A DNA stretch of 56,297 nucleotides from CBETVX01 sp965539935 (GTDB taxonomy: Bacteria; Bacillota; Clostridia; Peptostreptococcales; Caminicellaceae), in assembly GCA_965539935.1 (NCBI GenBank), contig CBETVX010000015.1:1-56297 (forward strand), read 5' to 3'. Positions 26,444-33,725 of this stretch are shown piece after piece. The notes beneath the pieces were generated by a model, which did not search any database, was not told the DNA's origin, and saw nothing but the letters and a program-made list of their open reading frames with translations. How positions within the stretch are numbered: position 1 is the first letter of the stretch; each line of letters opens with the position of its first letter. A program made the position numbers and the translations under genes.

Positions 26444-27068
26444 TCTCTATTCCCCCCTTTTTTCCTTTGTTTATTGTATTATCAAGGGTGTAAATAACCC
26501 AATACCCCCAAGGTGAAATCAGAAAGAAACTAGTCAAAGCACCTAATGTAATTGACAAAGAATAGCTTTTCAGTTGATATTTTACGAAGAAGGATTGAAT
26601 GAACATCCATAGTATTAATACCATAAAACTTTCTTTTTTTAGTTTAATTATAGTTTCCTTATCGGATACTCTTTTTTTCTCAGTTCCTGCCGGCACCCAT
26701 TTAAATATTGTATAAATTCCTAGGAAGATAGTAATAAAAATTAGTATTATAAGTATATCCCACGGAATATCAATTGATGCCATTTTTCCCAAAACCATAA
26801 ACATTATGACTCCAGTGGTTAAGCATCTATAATAAGTACTCATATGTACTCCACCACCAAGATGTCTAAATATAATAAATACTATGAGACAAAGTGCAGT
26901 AGTCTTGAAAATTCCAAATGCTAAGGATAGAGATATTAATAATATTAACTTTAAAATTGAACCTATTATTATTTCTAATCCATAGGCGTAAATATCAATT
27001 TGATCTTTATCATTATTTAATTTCTCCCCTATTGTGTTAGCTAATTTTTTTGATATCTTCTTTACCAT
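26436..27068 (-). CDS. agrB: AgrB-family peptide-processing membrane protease
   Basis: A 210-residue polytopic membrane cysteine protease that cleaves the C-terminal tail of AgrD and cyclises the peptide. The active-site pair His75 and Cys82 lies in RHLGGGVHMSTYYRC with the same seven-residue spacing as His77/Cys84 of S. aureus AgrB. About six membrane helices are predicted, and the C-terminus is basic. The start is ATG at 27068, with gaggtggag directly upstream; it lies 32 bases inside the kinase gene, implying translational coupling. The longer reading frame to 27146 is inside the kinase gene and lacks a ribosome site. Confidence 0.95.
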   Translation of the reverse strand: MVKKISKKLANTIGEKLNNDKDQIDIYAYGLEIIIGSILKLILLISLSLAFGIFKTTALCLIVFIIFRHLGGGVHMSTYYRCLTTGVIMFMVLGKMASIDIPWDILIILIFITIFLGIYTIFKWVPAGTEKKRVSDKETIIKLKKESFMVLILWMFIQSFFVKYQLKSYSLSITLGALTSFFLISPWGYWVIYTLDNTINKGKKGGIENV

Positions 27069-27912
27069 ACTCCACCTCATTTTTTTTTGGTATGTGTATT
27101 TTGAATACCGTTTTATCATTTGAAAACAGACTGATTCTTCCTCCACAGTTATTTACTATTCTATTAATAATATATAGCCCATATCCTCGCCCTTTTGAAT
27201 CCTTAGTTGTATAACCAGGTCTGAAAATCTTATTTTTTTCCTTATTACTTATTTTAGGTCCGTTGTTTGAAACGTATATGATATATTCATCATCTAACCT
27301 CTTTATTTCCAGCGCTACTTGTCTGTCAGTTTCTTTCATTAAAACTATTTCAAAGGCATTATCTAATAAATTATTCACCACAGTACATAAGTCCCACGGG
27401 GCAAGGGGAATCATATTAACATCACATTTTATGGCAACTTCAAAATCAATATTTTTAAGCTCAGCTACTTTTTGTTTGCTACTTACTAGAGATGTTAAAG
27501 CTGGATTACCTGTATAAATAATATCCTGGGGATGATAATACTCCTCATTTATTCCATTTATATATTCCTTAGCCTCATCTACTTCATCTAGATAAATCAT
27601 TGATTGTATTGCTTGAATATGACGTCCATGCTCATGTTTCTGGGTATGTAGAGTATCAACAAGACTTTCTATTTGCTTAATATACCCTTTTAAAAAATTT
27701 AATTCGGTACTTTTCTTAATATTTTCACCAGCCTCTTTTACTGAAGATAAAACAAATATGGTAATTATTAAGATCAATAGATTCATAAAAGGCAACATTT
27801 TTTTCAGATAAATTATTTCATTAGATACATATATAATTTGATTAAAGACTACAATAACTAATGATTGTAATAATAAAGTAAATATTGTTAGAATATTTTT
27901 ATCTTTAAACAT
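27037..27912 (-). CDS. agrC: GHKL (SpoOB-type) sensor histidine kinase, AgrC-like kinase half
   Basis: A 291-residue kinase with only two membrane helices (about 8-29 and 40-56), then a dimerisation helix with KHEHGRH (His93 is the likely phospho-acceptor) and a GHKL ATPase domain. The ATPase domain has an N-box VVNNLLDNAFE and glycine motifs SNNGPKI and GRGYGLYI. A standard AgrC carries about six membrane helices; here the sensor portion seems to be the preceding, separate gene. The start is ATG at 27912, overlapping the upstream stop by eight bases, with aaaagga ten bases upstream. No AgrA-type response regulator lies in the window. Confidence 0.9.
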   Translation of the reverse strand: MFKDKNILTIFTLLLQSLVIVVFNQIIYVSNEIIYLKKMLPFMNLLILIITIFVLSSVKEAGENIKKSTELNFLKGYIKQIESLVDTLHTQKHEHGRHIQAIQSMIYLDEVDEAKEYINGINEEYYHPQDIIYTGNPALTSLVSSKQKVAELKNIDFEVAIKCDVNMIPLAPWDLCTVVNNLLDNAFEIVLMKETDRQVALEIKRLDDEYIIYVSNNGPKISNKEKNKIFRPGYTTKDSKGRGYGLYIINRIVNNCGGRISLFSNDKTVFKIHIPKKNEVEYGKEDIKKIS

Positions 27913-28414
27913 TATTATCAATTCCTTTTTCTCCCTTTAAATCAAAAATATATAAGTTTTTCTTTTCTACAATATAATACAATACTATCATTATTATAAA
28001 ACCTGGTATAGCCGTCCATATATTAAGGTAGGGATATGTAATCAAATCTTCTATGGTTTTATCAATAATATTTAAGAACAATGGAAGGGTTATACTTTGT
28101 ATTACTCCCATTATTAACGCACTTGTAATAATAGGTACAAATATATTTGTCCACTTAGTTCCAATTATAATTTTTATAAAAATGGCAATTGTTATTATCG
28201 TTAATATAGTATGCACTCCGAACAAAATCCCATTGTCTAAGCTAAATGAAATTTTTCTAATATAATATCCCACCATACCAGTTACAAAAGATATAATAAA
28301 AATATATTTACTGTCTATTTTTATGTTATAAAGCCTTAATCCAACTGCTATTACAAAGAAAGTCTCTGGCATCGATTGAAAAAAAGCTACATACCATGGA
28401 ATTTGATATAGCAT
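27905..28414 (-). CDS. Polytopic membrane protein, possible separate sensor half of a split AgrC
   Basis: A 169-residue protein that is nearly all membrane: five predicted helices joined by short loops, with a short basic C-terminal tail (YYIVEKKNLYIFDLKGEKG). It has no catalytic motif. It is the first gene of the operon ahead of the two-helix kinase and overlaps it by eight bases. Together they total seven helices plus a kinase, close to a whole AgrC, hence the split-receptor proposal. The start is ATG at 28414 because aaggagt lies six to seven bases upstream; an in-frame ATG at 28444 has no ribosome site. I do not recognise a named family. Confidence 0.75.
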   Translation of the reverse strand: MLYQIPWYVAFFQSMPETFFVIAVGLRLYNIKIDSKYIFIISFVTGMVGYYIRKISFSLDNGILFGVHTILTIITIAIFIKIIIGTKWTNIFVPIITSALIMGVIQSITLPLFLNIIDKTIEDLITYPYLNIWTAIPGFIIMIVLYYIVEKKNLYIFDLKGEKGIDNNV

Positions 28415-28448
28415 AGTGTTACTCCTTCCAAAGAAATTTGACATAGAT

Positions 28449-28478
28449 ATTATAGCATATTACATAATATTCTACCAA
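28449..28478 (-). promoter_or_regulatory. Predicted promoter of the agr-type operon
   Basis: On the minus strand TTGGTA (28478-28473) and a perfect TATAAT (28454-28449) are separated by 18 bases. Transcription would begin a few bases before the ribosome site of the first gene. It is a sigma-A-type match; I saw no obvious direct repeats typical of an AgrA site. Confidence 0.5.
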
Positions 28479-28692
28479 ATCTAACATTTTATTACATTTC
28501 ATAGTCTTTTTTGTCGTTTATAACCGTAAAAAAAGAGCCTTGAAAATATGTCTCTTCAAGAAGATTACACTAGTCTTTGGCTTAGTATAAAACTTGTCAG
28601 TGAAGATATTTTTGAGTAAAAACTTTTTAAAATTTTGTCTTTTGCTATATAATATAGTATAAAAGTACTATTTATTTTAGGAGGTATAGATT

Positions 28693-29331
28693 ATGAATAG
28701 GTTAGATTTTATTTATAAAAGACATAGTGTTAGGAAATTTAAAGACATTGAAGTTCCAATGGAGGATATAAAGGAACTTATAAAGGCTGCTGTCCATGCT
28801 CCTTCTGGAAAGAATCTTCAAAACTGGCATTTTGTAATTGTTAAAAATAAGGATAAGATTGAAGAAATGGCAAAAATAGTGGAGAGAAAAAATGCTGAAC
28901 TAGCTGAATATGCACCAGATGAAAAAACTAAACAAGGATTTAGAAAGTATTGCAAATATCATACTGTTTTCAGAAATGCACCTATAGTTATTTTAGTTTT
29001 TTCTGGACCATATCCAGGTACTGGTCTTGATCTACTTAAGGCTAAAGGAGCTTCCAGTGAGGAAATACATAATTTACTTAGACCGGCTCCAGGTATTCAA
29101 AATATAGCTGCAGCCATGGAAAACTTACTACTAGCAGCAGCTAATATGGGCTATGGTGGATGTTGGATGACTGGACCAAATTATGCATCTAAAGAAATAG
29201 AAGAATATATTGGGTTTAAAAAAGAGGGATATTTCTTAGCAGCACTGACTCCATTAGGTGTACCAGAAGAATCTGAGCTTAGAAGTCCATCGAGAAAGCC
29301 AGTTGAAGAAGTTATGACTATTATCGAATAA
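28693..29331 (+). CDS. Nitroreductase-family FMN oxidoreductase
   Basis: A 212-residue flavoprotein. The N-terminal RHSVRKFKD (10-18) and HAPSGKNLQNWHFVIV segments bind FMN phosphate and the ring, and the C-terminal GYGGCWMTGP and ALTPLGVPEE are family hallmarks. It probably forms a homodimer and uses NAD(P)H, but substrate cannot be assigned. Length and motifs are typical. The start ATG follows taggaggtat. It is transcribed divergently from the agr operon and has its own terminator. Confidence 0.92.
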   Translation: MNRLDFIYKRHSVRKFKDIEVPMEDIKELIKAAVHAPSGKNLQNWHFVIVKNKDKIEEMAKIVERKNAELAEYAPDEKTKQGFRKYCKYHTVFRNAPIVILVFSGPYPGTGLDLLKAKGASSEEIHNLLRPAPGIQNIAAAMENLLLAAANMGYGGCWMTGPNYASKEIEEYIGFKKEGYFLAALTPLGVPEESELRSPSRKPVEEVMTIIE

Positions 29332-29341
29332 TTTTTTCATC

Positions 29342-29387
29342 AAAAAAGTACTAGTTCCTTTTCTATCAAAAGAACTAGTATTTTTTT
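29342..29387. terminator. Bidirectional terminator between nitroreductase and UppS-like genes
   Basis: A long A/T-extended stem (aaaaaagtactagttc with gaactagtattttttt, 14-base loop) separates convergent genes. It provides T runs on both strands. Confidence 0.88.
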
Positions 29388-29391
29388 ACCA

Positions 29392-30042
29392 TTAGCCTCC
29401 GAGGGTTATATCTTGTTTGTCATACCAGCGTAATGCTTCATAGAAATGTTCTGGCTTAAAGTCCGGCCACAAATCATCAACAACATAAAAGTCAGCATAT
29501 ATTGATTGAACAGGTAAAAAACCGCTTAGTCTTCTTCTACCACCCCATCTTATGATTAAATCTAGTCTACTGACATCGGATGAATATAATAGGCTATGTA
29601 AGTTTTCTTTACTAATTTTATCTGAATTTGAATTTATCAAATTATTTAAGTCCCAATGCCATCCATAGTTAACTAAAAAGTTTACTTTAATCCCCCCTTT
29701 GCCAAATTTTTTTCTTTTGGTATAGGGCAATAATTCTTTTGGAAACATAGGAGATTTTACATTTCCAACAACCAAAAGCTCTGCATCCTCTTTAGATAAC
29801 ATTTTTACAGCATCAATACATGCCCTGGTAAAAGCCTTAGTTTGTATTTTGGGCCTTTTTGTATTATCTGTTGTAAATCCATAATATGTCATTTCTTTAA
29901 CCCCATTTTCCTTACATAATTTGAATAACTCTAATCCAGGGTTAAGACCATGATTATACCCTTTATCCTTAGTCATACCTTTATTAACAGCCCATCTTCT
30001 ATTGCCATCGGGTATTATGCCTATATGATTTGGTATCTTCAT
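29392..30042 (-). CDS. Divergent cis-prenyltransferase (undecaprenyl diphosphate synthase family)
   Basis: A 216-residue UppS-like protein, about 30 residues shorter than a housekeeping UppS (about 250). The pyrophosphate loop IPDGNRRWA is intact, so the allylic substrate site is probably functional. Elsewhere key positions differ: the usual F(S/T)xENWxRP reads FTTDNTKRP, losing Trp, and the usual IRTGGExRLSNFLLWQ reads IRWGGRRRLSGFLPVQ. This points to a paralogue with altered chain length, substrate or activity. The start is ATG at 30042 (ggtggtg upstream); the longer frame has no ribosome site. It lies next to ferritin with a terminator between them. Confidence 0.82.
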   Translation of the reverse strand: MKIPNHIGIIPDGNRRWAVNKGMTKDKGYNHGLNPGLELFKLCKENGVKEMTYYGFTTDNTKRPKIQTKAFTRACIDAVKMLSKEDAELLVVGNVKSPMFPKELLPYTKRKKFGKGGIKVNFLVNYGWHWDLNNLINSNSDKISKENLHSLLYSSDVSRLDLIIRWGGRRRLSGFLPVQSIYADFYVVDDLWPDFKPEHFYEALRWYDKQDITLGG

Positions 30043-30115
30043 TTTATCACCACCTAAAGAAATCATATCTCTAATTCTTGCCATAAAAACAAAATTATAT
30101 AACAAAATAATAAAA

Positions 30116-30141
30116 ACACTTGGTCTTTAAAAACCAAGTGT
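30116..30141 (-). terminator. Terminator of the ferritin gene
   Basis: The nine-base stem acacttggt/accaagtgt with an eight-base loop is followed on the minus strand by tttttattatttt. Confidence 0.9.
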
Positions 30142-30153
30142 CTTACATTTTTA

Positions 30154-30666
30154 TTATGCTTCGTCAGCCGGTGGTGTAAATGTTCTTTGTAAAAGCTCCT
30201 TATCTAACATCATTATTCCGTTTTTATTATCTCCTATCATCTTAAGTTGACTTAATAGTTTTCTAAATAAATTCATTTCTTCCATTTGTTCATCAACAAA
30301 CCATTTTAGAAAACTAACTGTTGCATGTTCTCTTTCGTCCTGAGCTATATCCATAAGTTCATATATTCTTTCAGTTACAACTTTTTCATGGGCTATTGCA
30401 TGCTCCACTGCATCATTTAGTGAAGTAAATTCATTTATTGGTTCATCCATAGTGGCTATAGTTGCTCTACCATCAACTTCATTTATATAATTATAAAATT
30501 TCATGGCGTGGAATCTTTCTTCCTCTGCCTGAACTAAAAAGAAGTTTTCAAATCCATCTAAGTCTATAGATGCACAATATGCTGCCATTGCTAAATAATG
30601 ATTGGCTGACAAAAATTCAAAATTCATTTGTTCATTTAATTTTTTCATTAATTTTTCTGAAACCAT
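30154..30666 (-). CDS. ftnA: Non-haem ferritin
   Basis: A 170-residue ferritin subunit: a four-helix bundle plus a short fifth helix, normally a 24-mer iron store. Ferroxidase ligands are visible in EFLSANHYLAMA (Glu18), QAEEERFHAMKF (Glu, His, near 47-56) and the later Glu/Gln of the second pair (AIAHEKVV, FVDEQMEE). No haem Met is obvious. The start ATG follows aaggaggaaat. It is probably iron-regulated, but I saw no clear Fur box in the 252-base divergent gap before mgtC. Confidence 0.94.
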   Translation of the reverse strand: MVSEKLMKKLNEQMNFEFLSANHYLAMAAYCASIDLDGFENFFLVQAEEERFHAMKFYNYINEVDGRATIATMDEPINEFTSLNDAVEHAIAHEKVVTERIYELMDIAQDEREHATVSFLKWFVDEQMEEMNLFRKLLSQLKMIGDNKNGIMMLDKELLQRTFTPPADEA

Positions 30667-30918
30667 TTAATTTCCTCCTTTTAATTTACTGTTCATTATC
30701 AAATTAGAATTTACTATGTATTTAATTCATTATATATATCTTACATAAATTTACCATTAAATACAATGTTAATCTAAATATTTAAGCTGTTTTCTTAATT
30801 TTTGTACTAATTTTTTCTTTTTATACCCAATTTTTATAAAATTAACACTCTTTACTTGATTTTTTTTATTTCAACATGAATAATAATAAATAATTACTAT
30901 TTTGAGGGGGCCTAATTA

Positions 30919-31587
30919 ATGATTAATATTTCTGACATAGTTATTAGATTAAGTCTTTCATGTCTTTTAGGTGGTTTAGTCGGTGTAGAAAGGGAAAGTA
31001 TAAATAAACCTGCAGGCTTTAGAACTCATATACTAGTATGTGTTGGAGCTACTGTAGTAATGCTAACCAGCCTTTTGTTATTTGAAGAATTTAAATCTTT
31101 TACAACCCTGGATCCTGCCAGGCTAGGAGCTCAAGTTATTAGTGGCATAGGCTTTTTAGGAGCTGGTACAATACTTAGAGAAGGTTTAACCGTAAAAGGA
31201 CTTACTACCGCTGCCAGTCTTTGGGCTGTAGGTTGTATAGGTTTGGCTATAGGCAGTGGATTTTACTTAGTTGGTATCTTAGGTTCACTAACAGTTCTAA
31301 TAACTCTTTTTATATTTTCACCTATTGCAAAATATTTTACTAAAAGAAATAACCAATTAATGCTTCGCATAGTATCATTAAATAAACCTGGTCAAATAGG
31401 TAGAATAGGTACTAAACTAGGAAGCATGCATATTTCAATAACTAATATTAGTCTTGAATCTATAGATGGAATTAGTGTAGCTATTTATTTAACTTTAAAA
31501 ACTCCAAGGGGTACTTTATCCCAGGACGTGGTAGAAAAAATATCTACAATAGAAAATATTTCAAATGTAGAAATTATTGAACATTGA
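30919..31587 (+). CDS. MgtC/SapB family membrane protein
   Basis: A 222-residue membrane protein. The N-terminal half has about four to five helices carrying the MgtC signature (GGLVGVERESINKPAGFRTHILVCVGA, then GSGFYLVG), and the C-terminal third (about 150-222) is an ACT-like soluble domain (LNKPGQIGRIGTKLGSMHISITNI). MgtC relatives influence magnesium homeostasis or ATP synthase in pathogens; in Firmicutes the role is unclear. The start ATG follows tgaggggg. It is divergent from ferritin and close to the phospholipase C homologue (86-125 bases). Confidence 0.92.
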   Translation: MINISDIVIRLSLSCLLGGLVGVERESINKPAGFRTHILVCVGATVVMLTSLLLFEEFKSFTTLDPARLGAQVISGIGFLGAGTILREGLTVKGLTTAASLWAVGCIGLAIGSGFYLVGILGSLTVLITLFIFSPIAKYFTKRNNQLMLRIVSLNKPGQIGRIGTKLGSMHISITNISLESIDGISVAIYLTLKTPRGTLSQDVVEKISTIENISNVEIIEH

Positions 31588-31712
31588 TTAAGTAATTTTA
31601 ACTCCTTTAATTTCACTATATACCATTTATTGTAATGCAATACAATATTTAAATTGGTCATATTAATAATATAATGCCAAGATTATATTATTTAATAAAG
31701 GCAGGTGATAAT

Positions 31713-32423
31713 TTGAATAAAATTGAGAAGGTATATAGTGAATTATTAAGATATGGTTTTGCAGTTTTGAATCCTTTAAAGAAAAAAGTAATTAAAACAC
31801 AATGTGAAGTTCACATATTTATAAATAATCAAGCACTGGTAATCTTAAAAAATGATCACTATATTAGAGCTTACGATTTTTATAGTAAATATATAGACAT
31901 TATAAATGAGGGAAGTGTTTGGGCAGACCAGGATTTTAAAAGTAGTATGCATATGTATAATCCATATACTAAAAGGGGGCTTTGGGGAAGAAAAAATGCC
32001 ATGGAATTGTCTGTAGAATATTTAAACAATGCTTCTATACTCTGGATAAAGGGAGAAAATGACAAGTCCCTATTTTTCTTTGGAGCAGCTTTACATATAA
32101 TTCAAGATATGACCATTCCGCAACATGCCAATGTCCGATTATTAGATAGTCATAGACAATATGAAAACTTTGTTAAAAGTACATATAAATACGTAGAAAA
32201 ATTCAAAGCTAATAAAAATTTATATTTACTTGATGATATGTATAAATACGTTAGATTTAATTCTAGAATTGCCCTTAAGATATATAAAAAATTTAAAAAC
32301 ATAGAAGATGATAGAGAACGGTTTTATAAAATAACTAGTTGCAATCTTCCTTTAGCAGAGAAAACTACGGCAGGTTGCATGGTTAATTTTTTTGAAGATG
32401 TGGTTAAAAAAAGATGGAGCTAA
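31713..32423 (+). CDS. Zinc-dependent phospholipase C homologue without export signal
   Basis: A 236-residue protein with nearly all zinc ligands of Bacillus/Clostridium phospholipase C in order: His in CEVHIFIN, Asp and His in WADQDFKSSMHMYNP, His/Asp/His in LHIIQDMTIPQH, and His/Glu in SHRQYENF. Secreted relatives begin mature chains with a ligand Trp1 after a signal peptide; neither is seen here. The start is TTG at 31713, since aggtgat lies four bases upstream and the first ATG frame (31674) has no ribosome site. An intracellular or spore-compartment lipase is a fair inference. Confidence 0.8.
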   Translation: MNKIEKVYSELLRYGFAVLNPLKKKVIKTQCEVHIFINNQALVILKNDHYIRAYDFYSKYIDIINEGSVWADQDFKSSMHMYNPYTKRGLWGRKNAMELSVEYLNNASILWIKGENDKSLFFFGAALHIIQDMTIPQHANVRLLDSHRQYENFVKSTYKYVEKFKANKNLYLLDDMYKYVRFNSRIALKIYKKFKNIEDDRERFYKITSCNLPLAEKTTAGCMVNFFEDVVKKRWS

Positions 32424-32424
32424 A

Positions 32425-32446
32425 AAGGACACTATCAAGTGTCCTT
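32425..32446. terminator. Bidirectional terminator after the phospholipase gene
   Basis: The nine-base stem aaggacact/agtgtcctt with loop atca lies between convergent genes and overlaps the stop codon of the transglycosylase gene. Confidence 0.8.
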
Positions 32447-33221
32447 ATTGTGATTCTTTAGTTTCATTAAATTGTTTAAATCTTTCTTCCCTACTCAGTA
32501 CTCCTCTTGAATATGCTGTAGCGTAGGTTTTATTTTTCTCATAATATTCTTTAAGCTTATAGGGTCCTCTATTGTATTCAGAGAGTATTCTATGTATATC
32601 ATTTCCATAGGATTTTTGAAGTAAATTTAAATAAATACATCCTAATCCTATATTATATTCTGGATCAAATATTTTATCAGGATCATATTCTAAACCTAGT
32701 ATATCCCCGTACTTTTCTGCAAGCCATTTTTCTGTAGACGGTATAATTTGCATATATCCTCTATCTTGATGGGACCCAACTTCCCATTTATTAAAGTTGC
32801 TTTCTAGCTTAATAACTCCTAGAATAAGAGATGGCTTTAAATCAAACTTTTCAGCATATGCTACTACGATGGCAGCAGTTTCAAAATCAAGTGGTGTATT
32901 ATCTGATATTTCCTTTACTTTATCTAAATCGCTAGTAATATCCATATTAACATATTTTTGCACTCTTTCCAGCTTTTCTAGCAACTTCTTTTTTTCCTCA
33001 ATTTCTTCTATTAATTTTACTAGGTCTTCAATCTTTTCATCCATTTCTTTAATTAAAAAATCACTGGATGAATCTTCTTTTTCAAGATTTACATAGTTTG
33101 CTTCATTATCTTCTTTTATTATTTTATTTGCATAGCTACTCTTTGATGTTCCTACACTAAGCATAGTTATAAGAAGTACCATAAAAAGGACAAGCTTATT
33201 AAATCCTATACTTTTCTTCAT
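32445..33221 (-). CDS. Membrane-anchored lytic transglycosylase (SLT domain)
   Basis: A 258-residue exported protein. There is an N-terminal signal/anchor (about 9-26), a coiled-coil rich in Glu/Lys (about 53-92), and a C-terminal SLT domain (about 112-245). The catalytic acid is Glu140 in IKLESNF, and GYMQIIPST and NIGLGCIYL are standard SLT motifs. It cleaves peptidoglycan with 1,6-anhydro products. The start ATG follows aggaggtac. The coiled coil may promote assembly or partner binding. It is encoded divergently from the HMA/P-type ATPase locus. Confidence 0.9.
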   Translation of the reverse strand: MKKSIGFNKLVLFMVLLITMLSVGTSKSSYANKIIKEDNEANYVNLEKEDSSSDFLIKEMDEKIEDLVKLIEEIEEKKKLLEKLERVQKYVNMDITSDLDKVKEISDNTPLDFETAAIVVAYAEKFDLKPSLILGVIKLESNFNKWEVGSHQDRGYMQIIPSTEKWLAEKYGDILGLEYDPDKIFDPEYNIGLGCIYLNLLQKSYGNDIHRILSEYNRGPYKLKEYYEKNKTYATAYSRGVLSREERFKQFNETKESQ

Positions 33222-33570
33222 ATGTACCTCCTTTTATTTCTTCCTCCTTAAATATATTATTTGGATAATATTGTTATTATCATTAGTATCAAATAGAATC
33301 ACCGTCACATTTTAACAGAAAAATTTATTATAATCAACTACTTTTGAGATTATTTATTATTTTATAGGAAAATATACCCTATTTTTATAAATTAGACATA
33401 ATCCTTTTAAATTTATTCATTAGATAAAAGTGTTCTTTATTATTTGTATACCTATACATATACATATTAATAAAATAATTTATTAAAACACGCCTATAGA
33501 TACTTTAAAGTATATTTTTTTAAAACTAGTAAAAAATAAATAAATGAATAACTTTAAGGAGGCTTTTATA
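33222..33570. other. Gene-free divergent intergenic region
   Basis: This AT-rich stretch lies between the transglycosylase gene and the 48-residue gene that opens the HMA/P-type ATPase locus. No stable hairpin or extra frame is evident. Its only sure element is the ribosome site aaggagg at 33556-33562. Confidence 0.5.
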
Positions 33571-33717
33571 TTGAAAAAAATATTTGCCCTATTCCTAATA
33601 ATTTTAGGGGTTTTGGGTATAGTTCTACCGGTTTTACCTGGTTGGATTTTTATTATATCTGGCTGGGCAATTTTATCTAGAAGGTCAAAATCATTAAGTA
33701 AAAGATATGTTAAGTAG
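33571..33717 (+). CDS. 48-residue PGPGW-like small membrane protein
   Basis: The TTG-started frame has a perfect aaggagg eight bases upstream. The product begins MKKIFALFLIILGVLGIVL, then PVLPGWIFIISGWAILSRRS and a basic tail. Two closely spaced hydrophobic segments flank a Pro-Gly-Trp turn, as in the small PGPGW/DUF454-like membrane proteins. It ends nine bases before the GTG of the 706-residue ATPase, so the two are probably translationally coupled. It may be a small regulatory subunit of that ATPase; the function is unknown. Confidence 0.75.
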   Translation: MKKIFALFLIILGVLGIVLPVLPGWIFIISGWAILSRRSKSLSKRYVK

Positions 33718-33725
33718 GTGATTAT

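Noticed and set aside
31674..31712. ATG at 31674 as the start of the phospholipase C homologue
   Set aside because: No ribosome site precedes it, whereas TTG at 31713 has aggtgat at suitable distance.
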